From an uncultured Prevotella sp. (lineage in GTDB: Bacteria; Bacteroidota; Bacteroidia; Bacteroidales; Bacteroidaceae), in NCBI GenBank assembly GCA_946624005.1, contig CAMORS010000006.1, positions 1 to 64,000 of the forward strand: a stretch of DNA of 64,000 bases. The letters are read 5' to 3'. Shown piece after piece: positions 27,199 through 35,960 of the stretch; within the stretch, counting starts at the first letter, position 1; each line of letters begins with the position of its first letter. The translations under genes and the position numbers were made by a program. A model generated the notes under the pieces. It worked only from the letters and a program-made list of their open reading frames with translations, was not told the origin of the DNA and did no database searches.

Positions 27199-29760
27199 TT
27201 ACTTGATGACGACCTTGCGGCCATTCGTGATATAGATGCCTTTGTGTGTCGGCTGCCCCTCGATGCGCTGTCCGTCGATGGTGTACCAGGTGTTGGGTGA
27301 TGGGTGATGGGTGATACCGTCGATGGCGGTTACCGCATCAGGCATGAAGTGGAGTGTCCACGTGTTGTAGCGGTTCACCAGAGCCCAGTATTCCAGGTAC
27401 TTGTTGTCACTTCTGAAGTTATCAAATATCGTCGGGAGCAGGCCCGACTTGATGGAGTATGTCGGGGCGCTGATATCCTCCGGTTCGGGAGCGAGGTGGA
27501 AGGTAATGCCTTGAACGGTGAAGAGCAGCTTGTTGTCCGATGTGCGGTAATAGTATTCTATGCCACCCTCTTTCTTGCATGTCAATACGGGGCTGTACAT
27601 GTAATCGGGTGATGACATTGTGACCACGGCCAAAAGCAGATCACCCGTTTTCTTATCTCCGTTCTTGATGCGGAACTCCTTGGCGGCTTCCTTGTCGAAT
27701 GTTATGGCCACGTCACCATAGTACGGAGAGCCGCCGTAAGTGAGCGATCCTGTATCCACGCTGTAGTCGAACATGCTACCTTGCTTCGTCGATCCATTAT
27801 CTTCGACGTCGGAGAAGTAGCTTCCGTCAAGGTTCAGTTGGTACAGACCGTAGATGCCGCCTCCTGTCAGGTAGAGCTCCGAGTGGTCGACATTCACCAC
27901 TGCCTTGCCTTGGGTGGTATCGGTTCCATTCAAACTGTAGATGCCAGCATATGGTGTCTCGACAGAGAGTTCGGCGTCGAGCAGGTTGAGCGTGGCGTTG
28001 CCTTTCATGACGATGCCGTAGCCGTTGTCGGTCTTAAGTCGTAAGTCGCCGATGATGGTTGTCTCGCAGTCGTTGAGGAGCATGGCGTGGTCGGTGTTGC
28101 GCAGGTTGACCGTGCCGGCGGCGATGATGGTCAGTCCGTCGATACCCTTGATGCCTCTTTCTGGCCAGCCGTTGGCGATGGCGAACTGGTTGTCACCGCT
28201 GAAGTCGACAACACCCACATTATACAGGATCAACGTTTTTTCATCGTCTAAGTAGCGGGCTAATCCGTCGTGATCGCGCATATACTGATTTTGGAAAATG
28301 CGGTTGTAGTTCTGTTCGCTCACCCGGACACCCTTCACCCAGAGCGGGTAGAGGTGGTTGTAGGTAAAGTAGCCCGGGTTGCTCGTGCCGCCGTCTACGT
28401 GGGCATAGCTGCTGCCGGTGTTATTGCTGTCGTAGGTGGTGCCGCTGCCGCCCTTCAGGTCGGTACATCCGTAGAACATGTCAAAGTCTGCGGTGACCTT
28501 GTTGGTTGTCCAGGTGTCGTCTACATAGATGGCATACAGGTTCTTGCTGTCACAGAACATCATGGACATAGTGGTGACGTTGCCCGTATCGAACGACGAG
28601 AGGTCGAGGGCATAGAAGTTGGTTCCGTAGAACATAGAGTTCATACTGGTGACGTTGCGGGTGTCGAACATAGTGAGATCGACGTGGGTGAATCCGCAAC
28701 TACTGAACATCTCGCCCATGTCGGTGACCTTGCGCGTGTCGAAGTTCGAGAGGTCGGGATAGCCGTTGTTGGTGAGTTTCGTACCCATGAACATGCCGTG
28801 CATGTTGGTCACTTCGCTGGTGTTGAGATTCTCCCAGCCTGTGATGCTGGTCAGGTTCTTCATCTGATAGAAATAGCCTGCCGTGCTTTTCGGCCGATAG
28901 TCGGCGTAGAAGGGGTCGAAGACAATTTTGGTGATCGAGGAGCTCTTTCCGTCGATGAACCATTCGGTGTCTTCCCATCCGCTCGACATTCGGGGCACAT
29001 GATAGGAGGTGCCTTTGCGCGTCTGCTTCAGGTTGTCGTAGTAGAAGGTCAGCGTGCCGTTGTCGTACTGGGCATAAGCCTCGACGGGCATCTGTGAGAT
29101 GGTGACCCACTGGTTCTGCACTGAATTACCGTTCTTGTCATAGATGTAATAATCATGGAAACGGGCGCCCTCGGGCTCTGTGATTCCCAGTCCGTCTTTA
29201 AGCGTCACGCCCTGATAATCGTCGTCATTATAGAAATTGGCGAAGGGGTAACGCGGTGAGAAGGCGCGGATTTTCGTATTCGCACCAGAGATTTCAAGAT
29301 CGGCAGAATAGTTAATCTCTGCTGTATAAATGCCCGAGCCTGTCGTTGCTTCTGCCGTCAGTTGCAGGCCTCCCTCTATTTTCAACAGGGTACCTGCATG
29401 ATAGAGGGCACTGAATCCTTTCAATGATACCGATCCTGTTCCCGTCAGTGTCAGCTCACCAGAAGTGTCGGAATAGATGGCGAGTTCGTTGCTTGACGTC
29501 AGCTTGTTCGTTCCAATGAACCTGATGGTCAGTCCGTTGATTTTGTTATACACGCACTCGTATGGACCCGCATTGATGGTGGCATTATTGAACGTCAGCA
29601 TGTTCGTCGAGCTGTTGTAGGTCACCGTACCGTCGCCCAAGATGTCGCTCCTGTTGTTGTCGGTCACTTTGTGCCCAAACACATACAGGTCGTACTCGGC
29701 AGCACTCGCCTGCATAACTATCGCCAAGAGTGCGAGCAATGTGAAAGTAATCTTTTTCAT
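27199..29760 (-). CDS. BspA-like secreted protein (DUF285-type repeats) with the same flanking domain and C-terminal tail
   Basis: LSNFDTRKVTDMGEMFSSC / LTMFDTRNVTSMNSMFYGT / LSSFDTGNVTTMSMMFCDS repeats; tail GRKVVIK. Confidence 0.88.
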   Translation of the reverse strand: MKKITFTLLALLAIVMQASAAEYDLYVFGHKVTDNNRSDILGDGTVTYNSSTNMLTFNNATINAGPYECVYNKINGLTIRFIGTNKLTSSNELAIYSDTSGELTLTGTGSVSLKGFSALYHAGTLLKIEGGLQLTAEATTGSGIYTAEINYSADLEISGANTKIRAFSPRYPFANFYNDDDYQGVTLKDGLGITEPEGARFHDYYIYDKNGNSVQNQWVTISQMPVEAYAQYDNGTLTFYYDNLKQTRKGTSYHVPRMSSGWEDTEWFIDGKSSSITKIVFDPFYADYRPKSTAGYFYQMKNLTSITGWENLNTSEVTNMHGMFMGTKLTNNGYPDLSNFDTRKVTDMGEMFSSCGFTHVDLTMFDTRNVTSMNSMFYGTNFYALDLSSFDTGNVTTMSMMFCDSKNLYAIYVDDTWTTNKVTADFDMFYGCTDLKGGSGTTYDSNNTGSSYAHVDGGTSNPGYFTYNHLYPLWVKGVRVSEQNYNRIFQNQYMRDHDGLARYLDDEKTLILYNVGVVDFSGDNQFAIANGWPERGIKGIDGLTIIAAGTVNLRNTDHAMLLNDCETTIIGDLRLKTDNGYGIVMKGNATLNLLDAELSVETPYAGIYSLNGTDTTQGKAVVNVDHSELYLTGGGIYGLYQLNLDGSYFSDVEDNGSTKQGSMFDYSVDTGSLTYGGSPYYGDVAITFDKEAAKEFRIKNGDKKTGDLLLAVVTMSSPDYMYSPVLTCKKEGGIEYYYRTSDNKLLFTVQGITFHLAPEPEDISAPTYSIKSGLLPTIFDNFRSDNKYLEYWALVNRYNTWTLHFMPDAVTAIDGITHHPSPNTWYTIDGQRIEGQPTHKGIYITNGRKVVIK

Positions 29761-29777
29761 ATTAGTGTTGTTTTTAG

Positions 29778-31367
29778 TTAATAATTAATATATTTCTTTC
29801 CGTTGATGATGTAGATGTCTTTTCTTTTCGAAGGTGCGGGGGTACGGGGGTACGAGGGTGCGAGCCTTCCTTGCAGGTCATAGACAGCTGTTGGATGATG
29901 GGTGACGGGTGTTGATGGTTTGTCGATGCGCGTCGGCGTCGTGGCATTCGAGAGGACGACATCGTGGGCGAGATAGCCGTTGCTGTCGTAGATATTCCGT
30001 TCCTCTGCGTCGTAGTAAGCTCCTTCGGGACTGACTATCTGCGTGCCGTTCATCAGGTTGAGATTCGAAATGCCCGAGAAGCCGCTCTTGACGCAGAGCG
30101 TTCCTTTCCCCTCGAAGAGGTTAAGGGTGCTGCCTGTATAGCCGTCGATGCCACGTCCCGGATTGCCGCCCTCAAAGGAGAGGTTGCCCTCCACGATGTC
30201 GACTTGGTCACCGACTATCAAACCATAGTTATACGCCTTGACCGTGAGCGTCGCTCCGCTGTGCACGTCTATCGTGGTGGCTAACGAGAGAGCCATACCC
30301 GCACTCATGCCACTGGTGTTCTGCAACACACAGTCGCCATAGACCTCTATGCGCAGACCAGGCACACCGCCCAACACCAGGAAAGAGCCGAACAGGTACA
30401 TGCACAGACCGTTGGATAGGATGGCCTTGTTGGCCAAGGGGCCTTCGATGGTGGCATTCTCCAACGTCAGTACGTTGTTGGCTATGTCGTAGCGGATGGT
30501 GCCCGATGCCGTGAGGCCAGATTCGCCTTGGTCGTTGATAGCTTTCACCAGGTCGTCGGCGTTGTCTGTCGTCACCTGTACGCCCCCCACTTCAATGTCG
30601 AATGTCTTCTTGGCGGGCAGGATGGTCAGCCAAGAGCTGTACATCCCTTCCCAATGGATGTCGTCGCCAGACTCTTCGCTGAAGTAGTCTCCGCTGTAGC
30701 TGAGTTCGAGTATGTTGTCGTCGTAGTAGATGTTGCTGCCATACCAAAGGCAGTAGTCGTAGGCTGCATCGGCATAGTAGCATTCCTTCAGCTGCACCTC
30801 ATTGAAGTCGTAGATGACGGGCCGACGGTTGCTGTACTGCGGACAGGCGTTGAGCGTAGAGTGGTCGATGGTCAGCGCAGAGCCTGTACCGCAGATGACG
30901 CCATCGCGGCCGTTGGCCAGGATGTTGGCCTCGGAGAAGGTGAGCGAGCCTACCAAGATACAGATGGCATCGTTGTACTTCGACTTCATTGTCAGCTTGC
31001 CCGGTCCGGTGATGGTGATGTCGGCCGCGCGGAAGTAGAGGCACTGGTCGTCGGTGCTCAGTTGGCTGTCACTCTTCACTTCGATGATGAGCTTGTTCAC
31101 CTCGATGTTGCCTGGCACGGGGCCGCTCTCGGCATAGTTGCAGATGGCGTAGTCTTCGTTGCCGTGACTGGTGATGGATGTCCCGTCGAGTGTCATCGTG
31201 TTGGTGGCAGGGTCGTATGTCATGGTGCCGTCGCCCAGGATGTCGCCCTTGTTGGCGTCGGTCACCTGTGTCTCGCCCACCCACAGCTTGTAGGTGTCGG
31301 CTTTTGCTCCCGTGGTCATCGCTACGAGCAGCATCACGAGGGTTGTCAGTCTTTTTATTGTCATCAT
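29778..31367 (-). CDS. Third secreted protein of the same modular family
   Basis: MMTIKRLTTLVMLLVAMTTGAKADTYKLWVGETQVTDANKGDILGDGTMTYDPATNTMTL; start moved from 31811. Confidence 0.8.
   Translation of the reverse strand: MMTIKRLTTLVMLLVAMTTGAKADTYKLWVGETQVTDANKGDILGDGTMTYDPATNTMTLDGTSITSHGNEDYAICNYAESGPVPGNIEVNKLIIEVKSDSQLSTDDQCLYFRAADITITGPGKLTMKSKYNDAICILVGSLTFSEANILANGRDGVICGTGSALTIDHSTLNACPQYSNRRPVIYDFNEVQLKECYYADAAYDYCLWYGSNIYYDDNILELSYSGDYFSEESGDDIHWEGMYSSWLTILPAKKTFDIEVGGVQVTTDNADDLVKAINDQGESGLTASGTIRYDIANNVLTLENATIEGPLANKAILSNGLCMYLFGSFLVLGGVPGLRIEVYGDCVLQNTSGMSAGMALSLATTIDVHSGATLTVKAYNYGLIVGDQVDIVEGNLSFEGGNPGRGIDGYTGSTLNLFEGKGTLCVKSGFSGISNLNLMNGTQIVSPEGAYYDAEERNIYDSNGYLAHDVVLSNATTPTRIDKPSTPVTHHPTAVYDLQGRLAPSYPRTPAPSKRKDIYIINGKKYINY
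29828..29868 (-). repeat. Octamer half-element inside the C-terminal tail of the secreted protein
   Basis: CGAAGGTGCGGGGGTACGGGGGTACGAGGGTGCGAG = APSYPRTPAPS in frame. Confidence 0.8.
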
Positions 31368-31402
31368 TGTTACTCTGTTGTGTGACTTGGATGGATATAT
31401 TA

Positions 31403-31610
31403 TTATATGTTCGCACGCGTGAAGAACTGTTGCATCCGCTGGTCGATGATGCGGTTGAGCTGCTCTTCGTAGTCCATGAGGAAGTCCACTTGCCTGCCGA
31501 TGAGCTGCCGCGAGGCACTCTGTCGTCCGCCTGCTCGGGGCGTGGCCGTCAGCGCACCGTTGTCGCCTGGCTGGCTTTGTTCGTGGCATGATGTTGGCTT
31601 CTTGTTCATG
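31403..31610 (-). CDS. Small hypothetical protein (about 68 aa)
   Basis: MNKKPTSCHEQSQPGDNGALTATPRAGGRQSASRQLIGRQVDFLMDYEEQLNRIIDQRMQQFFTRANI; directly upstream of the 29778-31367 gene. Confidence 0.45.
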
Positions 31611-31939
31611 GATGTGTCGAAACGGGGTTCTTGTCTGGGTGCAAAGATACACTTTTTTTCCAAAACTGACTTTGCATTTCTGTTCAAATACTTTGCAAAA
31701 CTGGTCAAAATACTGATTTTTGGGCGTTTTTCGGTCAACAATTGGGTGTTTTCGGTCGAAAATCGGGCCTTTTGCGTGTTTTTCAACAATGCGAGCGCTT
31801 TTTCGTTTCATCGGCTACGTTGCCGCCTTTCATGGCCTTTCTGTTTCTTTTTCCAACGTAAAATTTGTTAGATTTGTAAGATTTCTGTCCGTAGGACACT
31901 CCGAAAGGTTTGCCTCAGGTGCGTTCTTGGTATCTCGGC

Positions 31940-33742
31940 TTATTGAATGGGGGGCAAATTGTTCTCGCGGTACTGCGAGGGACTGACCCCTAAGGCACGC
32001 TTGAAGGCGCGGTTGAAACTGCTGACGTCCTCGAAACCGCACTGCTCACTCACCTCGGTGATGAGCATGTCGGGATGACGCTTCAGCAGATTCTCGGCGC
32101 GGCGCATCTGAATGGCCATGATATAAGCCTTGGGCGTGAAGCCGGAAGCATCCTGCAAACGGCGATAGAAAGTGCTACGGCTCATGCCCATCTCCGTAGC
32201 TACTGCGTCGATACTAAACTCGCGGGTGACCAGTCGCAGGTTGACCACCTCGATGACACGCATGAGGAACTCGCGCTCTTCCGCTGTGAGCGGGTCGGCG
32301 GGGGTGTCTGTCGTGGGGGCGTCTTGTTCTTTTCGTGGTGCTACTTGTTCTTCTCGTGGTGCGAGGTGCGAGGTACGAGGTACGAGATTACCTTCAACCT
32401 CCGTGTTCTGCAATTCATCACCATTCTCGTACCCCGTACCTCGTACCTCGCACCTCGAATCATCACACCTCGAATCCTCGTACTTCGCCAGTTCCTGCAT
32501 CAGTCGGCGGATACGGCGTTGCTGACATCGGCGATACCAGAACCAGGCAGCAAGGATGACAGCAATCAGCACTACCAATATAACAAGGTATAGGCGATAG
32601 GCTGAACGGTCGTCGGCATTCTGCTGCTGCAGTTCTTCATAACCGTATTCGGCGGCATACTTCGAGAGCAGTTCGCCCGTCTCACGGTCGTAGAGCGAGT
32701 CGCGCAAGTCGTTGTAGCGGTCGTTGTGGAGCATGGCCATCGAGGGGTTGCTGTTGCGCAACGCCTCGTAGAGTCCACGACGCGTGTGGCTCTCGTTGTA
32801 GATATCGTGCTGTGAAGTGAATATCGTTAGAGCCTCGTTATAATAGCGCACGGCAGCCGTGTCGTTCTTCTCACGCAGCAGGAGCAGCCCCATCTGGTTG
32901 CAGGCGATGCCGAGCGAGTGGAGGTTGCCGCTCTTACGCAGTTCGGGAATCGCCTCCTGCAGGGCCTGCTTTGCTTCTGCCGTCCGCTTCAAGGCGATGA
33001 GCGCCGCCGCTCGCTGTGCCTGTCGGATAGCCACCTTGTCGGGACGCCCCAGCTGTTGCTCTGCCTGCCAAGCCTTCGTGGCATAGTCGAGAGCCGTCTC
33101 GTCGTCGCCAAGATGGTGGTACACCTCTGAGGCCATGCCTTCGAGCACTGCCATCCGCACAGGGTTGCCAGCCTTCTTGCAGTAGCCGATGGCTTTGAGG
33201 ATATACTTCTCAGCCTCTTTCGGCTGGCGCAGACTCATATAGATGCCCGCCAGGGTGTTGTACGAAGAGGCGATGTTGTCGGCATCACCCTGCTTCAGGT
33301 CGAGCTGGTTGCACAGTTTGGCATATTTCGCCGCATGCTCAAACTCACCTTTTCGCACATAGGTCAGAGCGAGAATGTTGAGGCAGTCGCCTTCTACCTG
33401 TCGGTTGCCGCCCACCTGACAGAGGGGCAGCGCCTTCAGTCCGTAGGCTGCAGCACGTCCGTAGTCCTGACAGTCGTAGAAATATTCGGCAGCCCAGTAC
33501 CACACCTGCTGGCGCAAGGTGTCGATGGGTGTCGTAGCAGCAAAGCGGATGGGTTGTTCGATGAGTCCTTGATGGTGCAACTCCTGCAAAAAGGCATGAG
33601 CCGTCGAAAGCGAAGGGCTGTTGTCGAACTGCTCGACCAGCCGGTCGGTTTTTTGCTCCTGGGCAGCCACTTTCTGTCCGAAAGAGAGGAATATCATGAT
33701 GAGAGCCAGCACAAGGGCTGATCTCTTCGGGGCGTTCTGCAT
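31940..33742 (-). CDS. Membrane-anchored TPR protein with C-terminal AraC-type HTH domain
   Basis: TPR-like repeats, TM LYLVILVVLIAVILAAWFWY, C-terminal FSIDAVATEMGMSRSTFYRRLQDASGFTPKAYIMAIQMRRAENLL...EVSEQCGFEDVSSFNRAFKRALGVSPSQYR. Confidence 0.9.
   Translation of the reverse strand: MQNAPKRSALVLALIMIFLSFGQKVAAQEQKTDRLVEQFDNSPSLSTAHAFLQELHHQGLIEQPIRFAATTPIDTLRQQVWYWAAEYFYDCQDYGRAAAYGLKALPLCQVGGNRQVEGDCLNILALTYVRKGEFEHAAKYAKLCNQLDLKQGDADNIASSYNTLAGIYMSLRQPKEAEKYILKAIGYCKKAGNPVRMAVLEGMASEVYHHLGDDETALDYATKAWQAEQQLGRPDKVAIRQAQRAAALIALKRTAEAKQALQEAIPELRKSGNLHSLGIACNQMGLLLLREKNDTAAVRYYNEALTIFTSQHDIYNESHTRRGLYEALRNSNPSMAMLHNDRYNDLRDSLYDRETGELLSKYAAEYGYEELQQQNADDRSAYRLYLVILVVLIAVILAAWFWYRRCQQRRIRRLMQELAKYEDSRCDDSRCEVRGTGYENGDELQNTEVEGNLVPRTSHLAPREEQVAPRKEQDAPTTDTPADPLTAEEREFLMRVIEVVNLRLVTREFSIDAVATEMGMSRSTFYRRLQDASGFTPKAYIMAIQMRRAENLLKRHPDMLITEVSEQCGFEDVSSFNRAFKRALGVSPSQYRENNLPPIQ
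32328..32490 (-). repeat. Heptamer element, copy in the AraC-type regulator
   Basis: TCTCGTGGTGCGAGGTGCGAGGTACGAGGTACGAGATTACC...ATTCTCGTACCCCGTACCTCGTACCTCGCACCTCGAAT. Confidence 0.9.
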
Positions 33743-33832
33743 GATGAAGAAACTTTTATATTGCTTGCAAAGATAGTACAATTTTTTTGAATATTATGTA
33801 AACAATAGCAATAATTTTGCAATATTAACACA

Positions 33833-33900
33833 TTCTCGAGGAGAGAGGAGAGATGATTCGAGGTGCGAGGTGCGAGGTACGAGGTACGAGATTACCTTCA
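33833..33900. repeat. Heptamer element, intergenic
   Basis: TCTCGAGGAGAGAGGAGAGATGATTCGAGGTGCGAGGTGCGAGGTACGAGGTACGAGATTACCTTCA. Confidence 0.88.
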
Positions 33901-33925
33901 GGCGTAATTTTGCAGGCAGAAAGCC

Positions 33926-34240
33926 CAACACCTCACCAAAATGCCCGGAATCCCTTTGTTCATGCGGGGTTTAGATGGTGAGGTGTTTGGCAAACACCCC
34001 ACCAGACATCTCACCAAACACCTCACCATTTTGGGAACCCCTCCCAGCCTCCCCAAAGGGGAGGAGCCCCAAGTGGCACATGTAGGAGGCGACGCATCCT
34101 TGCGTCGCAACAGCACATAAGAAGCAATGAATGGTGGGGTTTCTGGTGAGGTGTATGGTGAGGTGATAAAGAGACACCTCACCATCGGAAAGGCCGACAA
34201 ACAGGGCGGTTCAGCGCAATTTGGTGAGGTGTTGCCCTGT
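33926..34240. repeat. Cluster of inverted GGTGAGGTGT/ACACCTCACC repeats plus REP-like copies
   Basis: 16-bp inverted repeat ATGGTGAGGTGTTTGG (33975-33990) / CCAAACACCTCACCAT (34014-34029); REP-like GTAGGAGGCGACGCATCCTTGCGTCGCAACAG near 34081-34112. Confidence 0.8.
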
Positions 34241-34282
34241 TTTTCAGCAAGACTTTTCTCTGTATATGTCGCACTTGTCGCC

Positions 34283-34400
34283 GATGGTTTCTGAGCTGGT
34301 CAGAGACTATCCCTGACAATGTCAGCAGACATCCCTGAGCTGGTCAGAGATGGTTTCTGAGCTGGTCGGAGGCTATCTCTGATGATGTCAGCAACCATCG
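34283..34400. repeat. Five about 24-bp units CTGAGCTGGTCAGAGA..., each a mini-palindrome
   Basis: CTGAGCTGGTCAG, CTGACAATGTCAG, CTGAGCTGGTCAG, CTGAGCTGGTCGG, CTGATGATGTCAG in series. Confidence 0.75.
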
Positions 34401-34410
34401 TATAGAACTG

Positions 34411-34456
34411 ATTCGAGGTGCGAGATACGAGGTACGAGGTACGAGATTACCTTCAG
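34411..34456. repeat. Heptamer half-element upstream of dacB
   Basis: ATTCGAGGTGCGAGATACGAGGTACGAGGTACGAGATTACCTTCAG. Confidence 0.85.
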
Positions 34457-34493
34457 GCTCTACTGCTTAGTTGCCTGTTTTTTGCGGTTTTGC

Positions 34494-34524
34494 TTGCACA
34501 AATAGAAAAGAATGCGTAATTTTG
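34494..34524 (+). promoter_or_regulatory. Bacteroidetes-type promoter for dacB
   Basis: TTG-N20-TAATTTTG. Confidence 0.5.
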
Positions 34525-34549
34525 CAGGCAGAAAGCAGAAAGAAAAGAA

Positions 34550-35839
34550 ATGAATACATTGAAGATGATAGTATGTAGGATGTGCCTTCTGGGCTGCCTC
34601 TTTGTCTGGCAGGCTTCTGATGGACATATCGGAGCACAGGTAGTGGTGGACAGCGACGACAATATGGTGCCGCCACGTGTACTCATGCCCGATACGTTCG
34701 TCGTCGACATCGTGAAGGAAGACACATCGCTGCCATGGCCTCAGAGCATCGTGGCCCGCATCGACCAGCTTTTGGAGAGCGACATCTTCGAGAAATCGAC
34801 GGTGGGAATGATGGTCTACGACCTGACGGCGGACTCTGCCATCTACCGCTACAACGACAGGCAGTGTATGCGTCCGGCATCGACCATGAAGCTCATCACA
34901 GCCATCACCGCCCTCCACCATCTGGGCGGCTCGCATGCGTTCAAGACAAGCCTCCACTATACAGGCCAGATAGACAATGGCGTGCTCAACGGCAATGTCT
35001 ATTGTCAGGGGGGCTTCGACCCACGCTTCAACAACGACGACCTGAACGCCTTCGTGGAGAGTCTACGACGCATGGGGGTGGACACCATCCGCGGCAATAT
35101 CTATGCCGACCTCTCGATGAAAGACAAGGACCTCTTGGGCGAGGGTTGGTGCTGGGACGACGACAACCCCACTCTGTCGCCCCTGCTGCTCGGAGGGAAG
35201 AACCAGTTTATGCGACGATTCTGCAAAGAACTGAAGGATGCCCATATCGTGCTGACCGGCGACACGCTGCGCGCCACGACTCCCCACAACGCCTCGGCTG
35301 TCTGCACTCGTTTCCACACGATGGACCAGGTGATGATGCGGATGATGAAGAAGAGCGACAACCTCTACGCCGAGTCGATGTTCTACCAGACAGCCCACGA
35401 ACAGGGAGGACGCAACGCTACGGCAAAGGACGGACGGACTCTGACCAACCGCCTGATCAACAAGATGGGGATGGATGCCGACGACTATTATGTGGCTGAC
35501 GGCAGCGGACTGTCGCTCTACAACTATGTGTCGCCGGAGCTGGAGGTGGCCTTCCTGCGCTATGCCTACCGCAACAACGAGATCTTCATCCACCTGCTGC
35601 CCTCGCTGCCTGTAGCTGGTGTCGACGGCACGTTGGAAAACCGCATGAAGACGGGCTTTGCCCACGAGAACGTGAAGGCGAAGACGGGAACAGTGACGGG
35701 CGTCAGTGCTCTGGCTGGCTACTGCACGGCAGCCAACGGCCACTACCTGTGCTTCTCGATCATCAATATGGGCATCCGCAAGGCTGCTACGGGCCGCAGT
35801 TTCCAAGACCGTGTCTGCGAAGCACTCTGCGCGCCGTGA
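34550..35839 (+). CDS. dacB: D-alanyl-D-alanine carboxypeptidase/endopeptidase (PBP4 family)
   Basis: RPASTMKLITAITAL (SxxK), KKSDNLYAESMF (SxN), VKAKTGTVTGVSALAGY (KTG). Confidence 0.93.
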   Translation: MNTLKMIVCRMCLLGCLFVWQASDGHIGAQVVVDSDDNMVPPRVLMPDTFVVDIVKEDTSLPWPQSIVARIDQLLESDIFEKSTVGMMVYDLTADSAIYRYNDRQCMRPASTMKLITAITALHHLGGSHAFKTSLHYTGQIDNGVLNGNVYCQGGFDPRFNNDDLNAFVESLRRMGVDTIRGNIYADLSMKDKDLLGEGWCWDDDNPTLSPLLLGGKNQFMRRFCKELKDAHIVLTGDTLRATTPHNASAVCTRFHTMDQVMMRMMKKSDNLYAESMFYQTAHEQGGRNATAKDGRTLTNRLINKMGMDADDYYVADGSGLSLYNYVSPELEVAFLRYAYRNNEIFIHLLPSLPVAGVDGTLENRMKTGFAHENVKAKTGTVTGVSALAGYCTAANGHYLCFSIINMGIRKAATGRSFQDRVCEALCAP

Positions 35840-35864
35840 TGATGTTTTTTCGACGTTTCGATAA

Positions 35865-35945
35865 AACGTTAATAACGAGACTAACGTTAATAACGAGACT
35901 AACGTTAATAACGAGAATAACGACAATAACGAGAATAACGAAATT
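35865..35945. repeat. Nine tandem 9-bp units (AACGTTAAT / AACGAGACT type)
   Basis: AACGTTAAT AACGAGACT AACGTTAAT AACGAGACT AACGTTAAT AACGAGAAT AACGACAAT AACGAGAAT AACGAAATT. Confidence 0.95.
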
Positions 35946-35960
35946 ATCCCGCCAAGAAAA

